64,000 nucleotides of DNA from Rubellimicrobium sp. (GCA_020852925.1 JADYZU010000079.1:26030-90029); one strand, 5' to 3'. Positions 50,908 through 63,607 are shown, numbered from the stretch's first letter. The notes: generated from the letters alone by a model not told the origin. Made by a program: numbers and translations.

Positions 50908-51783
50908 TCAGGGCCGCAGCACCGTCACCCCCTCCATGCGGGCGATGTCGTCGATGTCGGCCTCATAGGCGAGGGTCAGATCCTCGACCATCTCCTCGTC
51001 CCAGCCGGGAATGTCGATCTCCTGCTCGATCTCGCCGGGCAGCGCGTATTTGTCGAGGAAGGCGCCGGTGATGCGGCGCAACTGCACCTCGGTGGCGGGC
51101 GGGTGGCTGTCGAGATAGCTGCGCATCCGGGCGAATCCCTCGGGGGACATGATCGTCTCGACCAGATCGAGCGCCCCCTCCATGAGCCCGCCGCCCGCGA
51201 TCCCCGACAGAAGCTGGAGGATCTCGTTCCACAGCAGCGGCGTGTCCTCGTTGCACCAGAGCGTGATCGGGATGTCGGGGGCGCCGGCGCGCAGCCGCTC
51301 CACCACCTCGGACCAGGCAAGCGACTGCGGCGCGAGCGGCCCCAGATACTGCGCCAGCGTGCCCTGCCGCGCCTCGGCCAGCAGCGCGGGCAGGAAGGTG
51401 GCGGGGTTGCGCACCGCCATGAACAGGCTCAGGCTGTCCTCGGGGAAAAGCCGGCGCAGCGCCCGCATCCGCCCGGTGGCGGTGCCGTAGAACCGGCCGC
51501 CCTCGAACACGCGGTTGGGGGCGCTGAGGAAATTCGGATTGCTCAGCACCATGCGCCGCGCCTGCGTCATTTCGGTGATCGCGTCGATGAGCACATCGCG
51601 CGTCCCCTCGGGCGGCAGGGAATCGCCCAGCGATTCGATGGTCTCGCGCAGGAGGCGGCGATAGCGGCCCGGCCCCGGCAGCGCGACCCCGGCCGAGGCC
51701 AGCCGCGCGTCGGAACGCCACAGCGCCCGCACGAGGCGCTCTTCGTCGGTGGCGTTGACGCCGATGTGGAACGCGATTTCCAT
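50908..51783 (-). CDS. Conserved Rhodobacterales protein, possible degenerate sulfotransferase fold
   Basis: 291 residues from ATG 51783. It starts MEIAFHIGVNATDEERLVRA, where sulfotransferases would have HIGxxKTGTT, and continues VALPGPGRYRRLLRE. The PAPS-binding KTGT is absent. The later part (PEDSLSLFMAVRNPATFLPA, SWSEV-like VERLRAGAPDIPITLWCNED, PLLWNEILQLLSG) is also reminiscent of that fold. I know no function for this group. It is divergent from the iron-type permease gene. Confidence 0.65.
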   Translation of the reverse strand: MEIAFHIGVNATDEERLVRALWRSDARLASAGVALPGPGRYRRLLRETIESLGDSLPPEGTRDVLIDAITEMTQARRMVLSNPNFLSAPNRVFEGGRFYGTATGRMRALRRLFPEDSLSLFMAVRNPATFLPALLAEARQGTLAQYLGPLAPQSLAWSEVVERLRAGAPDIPITLWCNEDTPLLWNEILQLLSGIAGGGLMEGALDLVETIMSPEGFARMRSYLDSHPPATEVQLRRITGAFLDKYALPGEIEQEIDIPGWDEEMVEDLTLAYEADIDDIARMEGVTVLRP

Positions 51784-51900
51784 CCGCCTGCCCGGTCCGG
51801 CGCCTTGCGCCTGTTCTGCCCTGGCCCAGCCTGCCACGGCGCCTTGGCACAATAGGGGCGATTTCTGGACAGGAAAACCGCATTCGGCTAAGCCCGCGCC

Positions 51901-53550
51901 ATGGCTGGAGATAGCGTCCTTGTCGGAAATTCCCGCCGCCCGCGGTTCGACCCCTGGTCGGCCGGGGCGGTGCTGATCGCGGCGGCGGTGCTGCTGCCGG
52001 TGCTGTCGGTGGTGTGGATCGCCTTTCACCCGACCGAAAACGCCTGGCCGCACCTGATCTCGACCACGCTGCCGCGCTATCTGGGCAATACGCTGATCAT
52101 GATGGCGGGGACCGGGATCCTGGCCGGGGCGATGGGCACGGGGGCGGCCTGGCTTGTGGTGATGTACCGCTTTCCGGGGCAGGGCTGGCTGCAATGGGCG
52201 CTCTTGCTGCCCCTGGCGGTGCCGGGCTATGTCGGGGCCTATGCGCTGGTCGATTTCCTGGCCTATGCCGGACCGGTGCAGGGGGGGCTGCGCGCGCTCT
52301 TCGGCTGGACCGGCCCGCGCGACTACTGGTTTCCGCCGGTGCGTTCGCGCGGCGCGGGGATCGTGGTGCTGGGCGCGGCCTTCTATCCCTATGTCTATCT
52401 GCTGGCCCGGGCGGCCTTTCGCGAACAGTCGGGCGCGGGCTACGAGGTGGCGCGCGCCCTGGGCATCGGCCCCTGGGGGCGGTTCCTGCGGGTGGGGCTG
52501 CGGCTGGCGCGGCCGGCGATCGCGGCCGGAATCGCCGTGGTGATGATGGAGACCGTGGCCGATTTCGGCGCCATGGACCATTTCGCGGTCCAGACCCTGA
52601 CCACCGGGATCTTCGGCCAGTGGCGGCAGGCCGGCAATCTGGGCGCGGCGGCGCAGTTGTCGCTGGTGACGCTCGGCCTCATCACGATGCTGGTCACGCT
52701 CGAGAAACTGGGCCGCCGCCGGTCGCGCCATTCGGGATCCGCGCGCGGCCTGCGCCCGGTCGTGCCGCAGCGCGTGACCGGCCTGCGCGGGGCGGTGATG
52801 ACGGCGCTGGTGGCCTTGCCGTTCCTGCTGGGATTCGTGCTGCCGGTGGCGGTGCTGGCGGGGCATGCCCTCGACCCGGCGGACTGGGTGGCGCCGGGGC
52901 TCCTGGCGGCGCTGTGGCATTCGCTGTCGGTGGGGGCGGTGGCCTCGGGGGTGACGGTCGCGCTCGGGCTGTTCATGGTCTACGGGGTGCGGCTGTCGGG
53001 GCGCAGGCTTCCGGTGCTGCTGCTGCCGGTGACGGCGATCGGCTATGCGGCGCCGGGGGCGGTGCTGGGCATCGGCATCCTGATCCCGCTGGCCGCGTTC
53101 GACCACCGGGTGGCCGATCTGATCCTGGCCGTGACCGGGCGCGACCCCGGCCTGATCCTGACCGGCAGCGCGGGGGCGCTGGTGATCGCCTGCGTCGTGC
53201 GCTTCTTTGCCATCGCGCAGGGCACGGCGGATGCCGCGCTCGGGCGGATCTCGCCGTCGCTGCCGATGGCGGCGCGGTCGCTGGGGCGGGCGCCGGGGGC
53301 GGTGCTGCGCGAGGTGCACCTGCCGCTCATCCGCACCTCGGTCGGATCGGCGCTGCTGCTGGTATTCGTCGATTGCGTGAAGGAACTGCCGGCCACGCTG
53401 CTGTTGCGGCCCTTCAACTATGACACGCTGGCCACGCGGGTGCAGGTGAAGGCCAGCCTCGAGAGCCTGTCCGAGGCCGCGCCCGCCGCGCTGACCATCA
53501 CGCTGGTCGGGCTGGTCGCCGTGGCCTTCCTCGCGCGCACCAACCGCTAG
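51901..53550 (+). CDS. Iron(III)-type ABC transporter permease (FbpB/SfuB-like)
   Basis: 549 residues with two fused permease halves, about twelve membrane segments. It has two EAA loops: VARALGIGPWGRFLRVGLRL and AARSLGRAPGAVLREVHLPL. TVADFGAMDHFAVQTLTTGI is typical of FbpB/SfuB/ThiP-type proteins. It should import ferric iron or a related substrate with a periplasmic binding protein and ATPase. Neither partner gene is next to it here. Start ATG 51901. Confidence 0.88.
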   Translation: MAGDSVLVGNSRRPRFDPWSAGAVLIAAAVLLPVLSVVWIAFHPTENAWPHLISTTLPRYLGNTLIMMAGTGILAGAMGTGAAWLVVMYRFPGQGWLQWALLLPLAVPGYVGAYALVDFLAYAGPVQGGLRALFGWTGPRDYWFPPVRSRGAGIVVLGAAFYPYVYLLARAAFREQSGAGYEVARALGIGPWGRFLRVGLRLARPAIAAGIAVVMMETVADFGAMDHFAVQTLTTGIFGQWRQAGNLGAAAQLSLVTLGLITMLVTLEKLGRRRSRHSGSARGLRPVVPQRVTGLRGAVMTALVALPFLLGFVLPVAVLAGHALDPADWVAPGLLAALWHSLSVGAVASGVTVALGLFMVYGVRLSGRRLPVLLLPVTAIGYAAPGAVLGIGILIPLAAFDHRVADLILAVTGRDPGLILTGSAGALVIACVVRFFAIAQGTADAALGRISPSLPMAARSLGRAPGAVLREVHLPLIRTSVGSALLLVFVDCVKELPATLLLRPFNYDTLATRVQVKASLESLSEAAPAALTITLVGLVAVAFLARTNR

Positions 53551-53569
53551 CCGGCGGCGGCCGCGCCGG

Positions 53570-53905
53570 TCAGCCGCACATCGCCTCGGCCCGTTCCGAG
53601 AAGGCGCGGTAGCGCTGCCAGAACCTCTCGTCCGAGGCGCGGTCGGACTGGCGCACCTCCTGCGCCAGATGGGGATTGGCAAAGAAGGTGGCCGCACGGC
53701 GCTGTTCGGCCGCGGTCAGGGCCTGATCGGCCGCGCGCTGCACGCAGGAACAAAGCGCGGGATTGGCCGCGTCGCGCCCGCCGCCGATGCAGGCGGTGCC
53801 GATCTCGCCGCTGACCCGGACACCGCCGCCGCAGCCGTCAAGTACCAGCGCCACCCGCACGGCAGTCCCGCTGCGCCATTTCACCGGCATGGATCCGCAA
53901 CCCAT
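53570..53905 (-). CDS. Small conserved secreted-type protein, unknown function
   Basis: 111 residues. ATG 53905 is chosen because AGGGAGGTGGATC lies directly before it. The conserved part is ACIGGGRDAANPALCSCVQR, AADQALTAAEQRRAATFFAN, PHLAQEVRQSDRASDERFWQ and RYRAFSERAEAMCG, a four-cysteine helical module seen in short Rhodobacterales proteins, often exported. A proper signal peptide is not obvious here (MGCGSMPVKWRSGTAVRVAL), which is odd. Database labels such as arginine transporter for this family are not supported by the sequence. Confidence 0.65.
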   Translation of the reverse strand: MGCGSMPVKWRSGTAVRVALVLDGCGGGVRVSGEIGTACIGGGRDAANPALCSCVQRAADQALTAAEQRRAATFFANPHLAQEVRQSDRASDERFWQRYRAFSERAEAMCG

Positions 53906-54019
53906 GATCCACCTCCCTGACTCTGCCCCGGCAGCCGGCCGTTCCCGCGCCGCCCGCCCCCTTCTGCCCCGGAGGGCGGGTCCAGCGCAACCGCCCGCGC
54001 CACACAAGGCCGCGCGCCA

Positions 54020-56557
54020 TCAGCCCGGATCCGCCGCCAGCACCCCGCGCCGCGCCGCCTGCGCGGGGACGTCCGCCATCTCCCAGGCCTGCGCAAGGGC
54101 GCGGTGCGCCCGGCCCGGGGAGGGATCGGCCAGAAACGCCAGATGCGCGTTCAGAAGCGCGCGCCCCGGCTGCCTGCGCCGTCGGGCAAGGCGCGAGGCC
54201 AGCGCCCACAGCCCCGCCACAGCGGGCGCCCCGAGGGCGATGCGCTCGGCCAGCGGCAGCGCGCGCCCCGGATGCCCGGCCTTCGCCTCGGCCTCGCAGG
54301 CAAGGCGGGCAAGCTCGACATCGCCGGGCACGATGCCCAGCCCGCGCAGCGCCGCTTCGCGCGCGCCGCCCCAGTCCCCGGCCCCGGCCAGCGCCTGCGC
54401 AAGCTGCCGGTGCCGGACCGCGGGCGCATAATCGAGGGCGATGGCCTGATCGAGCAGGACCGCCGCGCCGGCGTGATCGCCCCGCGCCATGGCCCCGGCT
54501 GCCTCGGCCCCAAGGCGCGCGGCCTCGTCGATCGCGGCCAGACCGCGCCGCAGCCCCGTCACCCGCGCCCGCGCCACCAGCGCGATGAGGCGCAGGGTCC
54601 GCGCATCGGTGGACGGCCCCGCGATCGCGGCCAGCGCGCCCTGCGCATCGCGCAGCACCCCGCGCCTGAAGTCGTCAAGCGCAGGGTCGCGGTCCTGCGG
54701 GTCAAGGCGGCGCCAGACGGGCACATGCCGGGCCTTCCAGACATGGCGGCGGGCCGCATCGCGGCACAGTGCCAGGGCATCGGTCCTGTCGCCATGGGCG
54801 GTGACGATGCAAGGATCCCACAGTGCGCCATGGCGGGCGCTGACCTGCCGGTTCAGCAGCGTATCCTCGCCGCCCTGCAACCCGGTGGCGAAATAGCCCA
54901 GCCTGTCGAAGATGCCGCGCGCATAGGACAGGCCGTAACGGTCGGCGCGGTCCTCCGCGGTGCCGGGCCAGCGCCGGCCAAGGCTGCATGCGCTGTCCAC
55001 CCAGGACACCGGATTGCCCGGATGCGCCGGCACGATCGCGCTGGCGACGGCGGCGGCGCCGGCGGTGTGGTGGTGCAGGCGCCGCCGGATCCAGCCCGGC
55101 GCCGCCAGGCAGTCGGCGGCCAGAAAGGCCAGGACCGGCGCCGAACTCGCGTCGATGCCGACATTGCGTGCAGCCCCCACGCGATGGGGTTCGGCAAGGT
55201 CGATCAGCCGCACCCGGGGCAGGAGTGGCCCCAGCGCCGACGCGATGTCGCCGCCGCCGGAATTGACCACCACCACCTCGGCCGCCGGCCCGTCCTGCTC
55301 CAGGATCGACCGCACCGCCGCGCCAACCCCGGGCTGGGCGCGAAAGGCGATGACGACAACCGCGATGGGCGCCACCCCCGGCACCTCCGCGCCCTCGCAA
55401 AGGTGTGCCGCGCCTGTCACCCAGCGCCGCCAGAGCGCGCCGGGCCGCGCGCGCGCCTGCGGATCGCGCCGCGCCTCGTCGTCCAGTTGCCCGAGCACCA
55501 GACTGCCGGGTGCCAGGGCCTGCGCCGCGCCGAGCGCGGCCAGCGCCCCGTCGCGGTCGCCCCCGCGCAGCCTCGCCCGCGCCCGGATGAGGGGCACGAC
55601 CGCCGCCTCCGGCGCAAGCGCGGCCGCGCGGTCAAGCGCGTCCTGCCACGACCCGCCGCCCGGCCCCTCGGCGGCAAGGGCAGTTTCGGCCCGCAGGATG
55701 TGCAGATCGGCGTCGTCCGGGTCATGCTCCAATGCCGCGCGCAGCGCCGCGTCCGCGGCGACCGGGGCGGCGCGGTTGCGGCTGGCCTGCACGAAACGCA
55801 ACCGGCAAGCCAGCGGATCCGGGGGCGGGGGCGGCGCATCGGCGGGCAGGGGCGCGGCCCAGAGCGCGCCATCCTCGACGAAGGGCGGCGAGAAGCCGCG
55901 CCCGGGCGGGACAGGTTCGTACCGCGCGCCCTCCTCCATGGTCAGGTAGTCATAGCCGATGTCCTGAAACCTGCGCGCCGGATCGAGCAGCGCGTAATGG
56001 TCGCGCCGCAACCGGCGCCGCTCGGCCGAGATCATGCGCAGGTGATAGATCGCCAGGCCCGAACTGCGCAGCGGCCGTCCGGCCCGGTGGACAAAGGCCG
56101 CTTCGGCGTGAAAGGCGGCATCGGGCAGCGCCAGGTCGTCGGTCACCGGCAGCAGGCGCCGGCGCCTTCGTCCGCCCCAGATGCCGTCGGTGCGGTAGCT
56201 GTCGGGGGTGAACATCTCGTGCAGGGCAAAGGTCCAGACCGGCCTGTCGGGAGCGGCAACCAGCCCGGGAAACTGCGCCGCCGCCGCGTCCTCGAGGCGT
56301 TCGTCCGGATCGAGCAGCAGCACCCAGTCGGCCCCGTGCTGCCGGATCGCGCGCAGCAGGGCGCCGTGGCGCTGCCGATCGGAACTGCGCCACGCAGGAT
56401 CGGCGCGGTCGTCCCAGGCGATCCAGCCATGGGTGAGCGGCGCGACATTGGCCAGAAGGCCGGGCACCAGCGCGGCATCGTCGCGATACGAAAAGGCGGC
56501 CAGGACAAGGGCCTCGTCCCTGGCCGGGGTGCGGGTGATCGTGACCTGGATCGACAT
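54020..56557 (-). CDS. Large protein with two glycosyltransferase family 2-like domains and helical repeats
   Basis: 845 residues from ATG 56557 (AGGGATGTC upstream). The N-terminal ~200 residues resemble the GT2 group with an acidic metal site (ADWVLLLDPDERLED, then MFTPDSYRTDGIWGGRRRRR). A TPR-like Ala-rich region follows (EHDPDDADLHILRAETALAA, PLIRARARLRGGDRDGALAA). A second GT-A domain starts near residue 380 (IAVVVIAFRAQPGVGAAVRS, VVVVNSGGGDIASAL, HRVGAARNVGIDASSAPVLA). More TPR-like repeats close the protein. Probably a cytoplasmic polysaccharide or glycan enzyme. Not confidently assignable to a pathway. Confidence 0.78.
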   Translation of the reverse strand: MSIQVTITRTPARDEALVLAAFSYRDDAALVPGLLANVAPLTHGWIAWDDRADPAWRSSDRQRHGALLRAIRQHGADWVLLLDPDERLEDAAAAQFPGLVAAPDRPVWTFALHEMFTPDSYRTDGIWGGRRRRRLLPVTDDLALPDAAFHAEAAFVHRAGRPLRSSGLAIYHLRMISAERRRLRRDHYALLDPARRFQDIGYDYLTMEEGARYEPVPPGRGFSPPFVEDGALWAAPLPADAPPPPPDPLACRLRFVQASRNRAAPVAADAALRAALEHDPDDADLHILRAETALAAEGPGGGSWQDALDRAAALAPEAAVVPLIRARARLRGGDRDGALAALGAAQALAPGSLVLGQLDDEARRDPQARARPGALWRRWVTGAAHLCEGAEVPGVAPIAVVVIAFRAQPGVGAAVRSILEQDGPAAEVVVVNSGGGDIASALGPLLPRVRLIDLAEPHRVGAARNVGIDASSAPVLAFLAADCLAAPGWIRRRLHHHTAGAAAVASAIVPAHPGNPVSWVDSACSLGRRWPGTAEDRADRYGLSYARGIFDRLGYFATGLQGGEDTLLNRQVSARHGALWDPCIVTAHGDRTDALALCRDAARRHVWKARHVPVWRRLDPQDRDPALDDFRRGVLRDAQGALAAIAGPSTDARTLRLIALVARARVTGLRRGLAAIDEAARLGAEAAGAMARGDHAGAAVLLDQAIALDYAPAVRHRQLAQALAGAGDWGGAREAALRGLGIVPGDVELARLACEAEAKAGHPGRALPLAERIALGAPAVAGLWALASRLARRRRQPGRALLNAHLAFLADPSPGRAHRALAQAWEMADVPAQAARRGVLAADPG

Positions 56558-56704
56558 GACATCCCTGGATGAACCGGCGGCGGCAGTTTCACCGGATCCG
56601 CCCCGCGGTCCAGCCCCCGCGCGCGCGGGGCGCGTCGCGGGCCCTCTTGACATTGCCAGCGCCGCCAATCCCCCTGTCTTCGCCGCAGTTGCAAGAGGTT
56701 GGCC

Positions 56705-59290
<2,586 letters not shown>

Positions 59291-59462
59291 TCTTCAACGC
59301 ACCATCTTGAAACGCTTTTTGCCGCTTCGGCCAAATCCTGCCGAAACCTTCGCGAATCTGTAGACAATCGCAACAATTCTTCGTAGCCCGACTCCCGTTT
59401 GCGCGTGGGGGCGTGTCGAACCGGACGAAACCGGCCTGTGGACAACGGCGAGGGGACGAAGG

Positions 59463-60215
59463 ATGACAACCACTTGCAACGCGATCTTCGCGTTCGCGCT
59501 TGCGGGCGTCTGCGCGACGGCAGCCTCGGCCGACGGCGGGATGGAGGCGCTTCTGGGCGATCTCCTCGGACAGGAACGCGCCGCACTTCAGGTCGCATCG
59601 GCGCGTGATCTGGCTGCGCTGGCCGAACCGCCGCCGCCCCGGCCCGAGCCCCAGGTTGCACCCCAGGCCGAACCGGGCGCCGAGGCGCCGCCGCAGATCG
59701 TCCTTGCCGCCGCTTCGGTGGCGGATCCCGCCCCGGCCGATGCCACGGTCCTTGTCGCCGCCGCTGCCGGGCCGCAGGCCGGGCTGGTCGCCGCGGCGGT
59801 GCCGGCGGGGGACGCCGAATGGCGCTGCCTGAGCGAGGCGCTCTATTTCGAGGCGCGCGGCGAATCGCTGCGCGGGGTCTTTGCCGTGGCCGAAGTGGTG
59901 CTGAACCGGCGCGACAGCGGCGCCTATCCGCGTTCGGTCTGCGGCGTGATCGACCAGCGCGGCCAGACGGGCGGCTGCCAGTTCAGCTATCGCTGCGACG
60001 GCCTGTCCGACGCGATCACCGACCGCGCCGCCTGGGACCGCGTGGGCCGGGTGGCGCGGGTGATGCTTGACGGTGCCCCGCGCGACCTGACCGGGGGCGC
60101 GACGCATTACCACACCGCCGCCGTCAATCCGTCCTGGGCGGCGCAGTTCCCGCGCACCACCACCATCGGCGCGCACCAGTTCTATCGCCAGCCGCTGCGC
60201 ACCGCCGGAAACTGA
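59463..60215 (+). CDS. SleB-type cell wall hydrolase, exported
   Basis: 250 residues. Signal peptide MTTTCNAIFAFALAGVCATA with cleavage near ASA. A Pro/Ala-rich spacer occupies residues ~45-115. The Hydrolase_2 (SleB) domain follows from residue ~119: RCLSEALYFEARGESLRGVF, AVAEVVLNRRDSGAYPRSVC and QTGGCQFSYRCDG, with the catalytic glutamate in ARGE. It cleaves peptidoglycan, probably as a lytic transglycosylase or amidase. The 172 bp upstream are AT-richer than the surroundings, with no clear operator. Confidence 0.88.
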   Translation: MTTTCNAIFAFALAGVCATAASADGGMEALLGDLLGQERAALQVASARDLAALAEPPPPRPEPQVAPQAEPGAEAPPQIVLAAASVADPAPADATVLVAAAAGPQAGLVAAAVPAGDAEWRCLSEALYFEARGESLRGVFAVAEVVLNRRDSGAYPRSVCGVIDQRGQTGGCQFSYRCDGLSDAITDRAAWDRVGRVARVMLDGAPRDLTGGATHYHTAAVNPSWAAQFPRTTTIGAHQFYRQPLRTAGN

Positions 60216-60281
60216 GCGGCCTTCGCCCTTGCCGCGCCCCGGAGGCAGGAGTATGCCCCCCTGACCCAAGCGGAGCGGACC

Positions 60282-61205
60282 ATGCAGGACGAGACCTCAC
60301 TCGCCTTCGCCCATCCGGGTGAGCGGGCCATCGCCACCGCCCGGCCGGGAGAGCCGCTTGACCGCATCTCGCTGCGCGACCATGTGCGCGAGGTCGAGAT
60401 CGGCGCCTTTCAGCAGGAACGCGGCGCGCTTCAGCGGCTGCGCTTCAACATCGTGGTCGAGGTGGCGCCGCTGCCGCCGGGACCGGATGACGACGTGGAC
60501 CGCATCCTGTCCTATGACCGCCTGACCGAGGCAATCGACACCGAACTGGGGGCCGAACGGCTCAACCTGCTGGAAACGCTGGCCGCGCGCGTGGCCGAAC
60601 GCATCCTCTCGGCGCCTCAGGCGGTCAGGGTGTTCGTGCGGATCGAGAAGCTGGATCGCGGCCCCGGCGATCTGGGGGTGGAAATCGTGCGCGCGCGCGA
60701 CAGCGCCACGACCGCCGCCCCTGCGGCCGCCGTCGGCCTGCCGCCGCCGCCGCAACCGCGGGTCTGCTATCTGGGCCCCGCGGCGATGGCCGATCCCGAC
60801 CTGCCGCGGGTGATCGACCGCCTTGCCGCCGGGCCTGCGCCGCTGGTGCTGTGCGTCGGGGCGGCGGGCCTGCCGGTGCCGCAGTCGCCCGCGCCGCTGG
60901 CGCAACGGCGGATCGACCTGCTGGCGATCGAACAGAACGCCTGGGTGCTGGCCGGGCGCGACCGGCGCTGCATCGTGGTGGATTCGCGCACCGAACTCGA
61001 CTGGGCGATGCGGCACGGGCGGATTTCGGTCTGGGCGCCGTCGCGGATCGTGCTTGACGCGGTGGACGGTCCGTCGGCGCGGCCGGACGATGCGCTGGCG
61101 CTGGCGGTGTGGTTCGCCGGGGCGATGCAGGCGGCAGAGCTGGTGGTGCTGGGCAGCGATGCCCCGGTCGAGGCGGCGATGCCGGTCAGGCGGGGCCTGC
61201 CGTGA
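60282..61205 (+). CDS. folB: Dihydroneopterin aldolase with extra C-terminal domain
   Basis: 307 residues, more than twice the minimal FolB. The N-terminal aldolase domain (residues ~25-140) has RISLRDHVREVEIGAFQQER, DDDVDRILSYDRLTEAIDTE, ERLNLLETLAARVAERIL and VFVRIEKLD with the catalytic lysine. The remaining ~170 residues (APLVLCVGAAGLPVPQSPAP, GRISVWAPSRIVLDAVDG, DDALALAVWFAGAMQAAELV) look like an amino-acid-kinase-type fold. The GTGA overlap with folP couples the two folate genes. Confidence 0.85.
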   Translation: MQDETSLAFAHPGERAIATARPGEPLDRISLRDHVREVEIGAFQQERGALQRLRFNIVVEVAPLPPGPDDDVDRILSYDRLTEAIDTELGAERLNLLETLAARVAERILSAPQAVRVFVRIEKLDRGPGDLGVEIVRARDSATTAAPAAAVGLPPPPQPRVCYLGPAAMADPDLPRVIDRLAAGPAPLVLCVGAAGLPVPQSPAPLAQRRIDLLAIEQNAWVLAGRDRRCIVVDSRTELDWAMRHGRISVWAPSRIVLDAVDGPSARPDDALALAVWFAGAMQAAELVVLGSDAPVEAAMPVRRGLP

Positions 61206-62209
61206 TCTACTGGCGGCCGATCCCGATGACCGACCCGGCCCGCCCGCGCGCGGCGTTGCCGCTGGCCGGGACCGGGGTCTGGTTCGACCGCGTGGCCCGG
61301 ATGGAGCGCGGCCGCGCGCCCGAAGTCGTGCCGCTGACCGAGGTGCCGGACGCCACGCTTGCCACGCTGGCTGCGGCGCGCGCGCCGCTGGCGGGCCTCA
61401 CGCTCGACCGGGTGCGGATCATGGCGATCCTCAACGTCACGCCCGACAGCTTTTCCGATGGCGGGGTGCATTTCGCGCCCGACGACGCCATCGCCATGGC
61501 CCGCGCCGCCCAGGCGGGTGGCGCCGATCTTGTCGATGTCGGCGGCGAAAGCACGCGCCCCGGTTCGGCCGGCGTCCCCGAGGCCGAGGAGATTTCCCGC
61601 ACCGCCCCCGTCATCGCCGCGATCCGCGCCGGTTCCCGCATCCCGGTGTCGATCGACACCCGCAAGGCCGCGGTGGCCGAGGCCGCGCTGGCGGCGGGGG
61701 CCGGGATCGTGAACGACGTGGCCGCCCTCACCCACGATCCCGCGCTGGCCCCGTTCGTGGCGCGGGCGGGGGTGCCGGTGATCCTCATGCACCACCAGGG
61801 CCCGCCCGAGACGATGCAGGACGACCCGCGCTACGGGGATGTCGTGCTCGATGTCTATGACTGGCTTGCCGGCCGCATCGCCGCCGCCGTGGCCGCCGGG
61901 ATCGCGCGCGAACGCATCGTCGTCGATCCGGGGATCGGCTTTGGAAAGACTTTGCAACACAACGTGACTCTCATCCGCCACCTGTCGCTTTATCATGGCC
62001 TTGGTTGCGCGGTGCTTCTGGGCGCCTCGCGCAAGCGCTTCATCGGCACGCTTTCGGGCACCGCCGAGGCGCGGGCGCGGATGCCCGGATCGCTGGCCGT
62101 CGCGGTCCATGGTGCCATGCAGGGGGTCCATTTCCTGCGGGTGCACGATACGATCGAAACAAGGCAGGCCCTGGACCTGCAAGCCGCGTTGGGCGGCAAT
62201 GGGACGTGA
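61202..62209 (+). CDS. folP: Dihydropteroate synthase
   Basis: 335 residues from GTG 61202, overlapping the folB stop. The start is supported by the conserved [20 protein letters not shown] leader seen in relatives. The TIM barrel has [27 protein letters not shown] and [14 protein letters not shown], plus [15 protein letters not shown]. It joins p-aminobenzoate to dihydropterin pyrophosphate. glmM follows 7 bp later, the order folB-folP-glmM being common. Confidence 0.95.
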   Translation: MIYWRPIPMTDPARPRAALPLAGTGVWFDRVARMERGRAPEVVPLTEVPDATLATLAAARAPLAGLTLDRVRIMAILNVTPDSFSDGGVHFAPDDAIAMARAAQAGGADLVDVGGESTRPGSAGVPEAEEISRTAPVIAAIRAGSRIPVSIDTRKAAVAEAALAAGAGIVNDVAALTHDPALAPFVARAGVPVILMHHQGPPETMQDDPRYGDVVLDVYDWLAGRIAAAVAAGIARERIVVDPGIGFGKTLQHNVTLIRHLSLYHGLGCAVLLGASRKRFIGTLSGTAEARARMPGSLAVAVHGAMQGVHFLRVHDTIETRQALDLQAALGGNGT

Positions 62210-62216
62210 AACAGAC

Positions 62217-63560
62217 ATGACACGCAAGCTGTTTGGAACCGACGGGGTGCGCGGCACCGCGAACCAGCATCCGATGACCGCCGAGATGGCGCTGCGCATC
62301 GGCGCCGCCGCCGGCCGGCATTTCCGCAACGACACATCGAACGCGCATCGCGTGGTGATCGGCAAGGACACCCGCCGCTCGGGCTACATGTTCGAGAACG
62401 CGCTGACCGCCGGGCTGACCTCGACGGGGATGAACGTGCTCCTGCTCGGGCCGGTGCCGACGCCGGCGGTGGGGATGCTCACCACCTCGATGCGGGCCGA
62501 TGTCGGCATCATGATCTCGGCAAGCCACAACCCGCACCACGACAACGGCATCAAGTTCTTCGGTCCCGACGGCTACAAGCTTTCGGACGAGGCCGAGGCC
62601 GAGATCGAGCGCCTGATCGAGGCGGGGGTCGAACCCGCCGCCGCCAACAACATCGGCAAGGCGAAACGCATCGACGACGGCCGTTTCCGCTATGCCGAAC
62701 GGCTCAAGTCCACCTTCCCGCCGGGGCTGCGCCTGGACGGGCTGAAGGTGGTGATCGACTGCGCCAACGGGGCCGCCTACCGGGTCGCGCCCGAAGTCCT
62801 GTGGGAACTGGGCGCCACCGTGATCGAGGTCGGCACCGCGCCCGACGGGTTCAACATCAACGCGGGCTGCGGTTCCACCGCGACGCGCGCCTGCGCCGAG
62901 GCGGTTGTGAGCCATGGCGCCGATCTGGGCATCAGCCTTGACGGCGATGCCGACCGGGTGATGATCCTCGACGAGAACGGCGTGGTCGCCGATGGCGATC
63001 AGCTCATGGCGCTGATGGCCGGCCGCTGGGCGGCCGCGGGGCGGCTGCGGGGCGGGACGCTGGTGGCCACGGTGATGTCGAACCTCGGGCTCGAACGGTT
63101 TCTGGCCGGGCAGGGGCTGCGTCTTGAACGCACGGCGGTCGGAGACCGCTATGTGGTCGAGGCGATGCGCCGCGGCGGCTGGAACCTGGGCGGCGAACAG
63201 TCCGGCCATATCGTCATGACCGATTACGCCACCACCGGCGACGGCCTGCTGGCCGGGCTTCAGTTCCTGGCCACCATGGTCGAGACCGGCCGGCGCGCCA
63301 GCGATCTTGTCCGCCAGTTCGAAAGCGTGCCGCAGCTTCTGAAGAACGTGCGCTACGACGCCGGGCGCCAGCCGCTCAACGCGCCCGAAGTCGGCCGCGT
63401 GATCGCCAGCGCCGAGGCGCGCATGGGCGGCGAGGGCCGGGTGCTCATCCGCAAGTCGGGGACCGAACCGCTGATCCGGGTGATGGCCGAATGCAGCGAC
63501 GAGGGCCTGCTGCATCAGGTGGTGGACGAGATCGTGGCCGCGGTCGAAAGCGCGGCCTGA
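62217..63560 (+). CDS. glmM: Phosphoglucosamine mutase
   Basis: 447 residues. Phosphoserine loop [20 protein letters not shown] with Ser103 as the phosphorylated residue, metal loop [14 protein letters not shown], sugar-binding GGEQSGHI and C-terminal phosphate site [14 protein letters not shown]. It converts glucosamine-6-phosphate to glucosamine-1-phosphate for peptidoglycan and lipopolysaccharide. ATG 62217 begins the conserved [13 protein letters not shown]. Confidence 0.97.
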   Translation: MTRKLFGTDGVRGTANQHPMTAEMALRIGAAAGRHFRNDTSNAHRVVIGKDTRRSGYMFENALTAGLTSTGMNVLLLGPVPTPAVGMLTTSMRADVGIMISASHNPHHDNGIKFFGPDGYKLSDEAEAEIERLIEAGVEPAAANNIGKAKRIDDGRFRYAERLKSTFPPGLRLDGLKVVIDCANGAAYRVAPEVLWELGATVIEVGTAPDGFNINAGCGSTATRACAEAVVSHGADLGISLDGDADRVMILDENGVVADGDQLMALMAGRWAAAGRLRGGTLVATVMSNLGLERFLAGQGLRLERTAVGDRYVVEAMRRGGWNLGGEQSGHIVMTDYATTGDGLLAGLQFLATMVETGRRASDLVRQFESVPQLLKNVRYDAGRQPLNAPEVGRVIASAEARMGGEGRVLIRKSGTEPLIRVMAECSDEGLLHQVVDEIVAAVESAA

Positions 63561-63568
63561 GAGGCGAA

Positions 63569-63588
63569 GGGGGGGCGCGCGCCCCCCC
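63569..63588. terminator. GC palindrome between glmM and ilvC
   Basis: A perfect 20-bp palindrome, seven G, CGCGCG and seven C, lies in the 47-bp convergent interval. There is no U-run, so termination may be weak or factor-assisted. Confidence 0.5.
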
Positions 63589-63607
63589 TCCGAAGTCCGG
63601 ACGCCCG

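Noticed and set aside
56647..56652. TTGACA before the PPDK-like gene
   Set aside because: No acceptable -10 hexamer 16-18 bp downstream, so it is not called a promoter.
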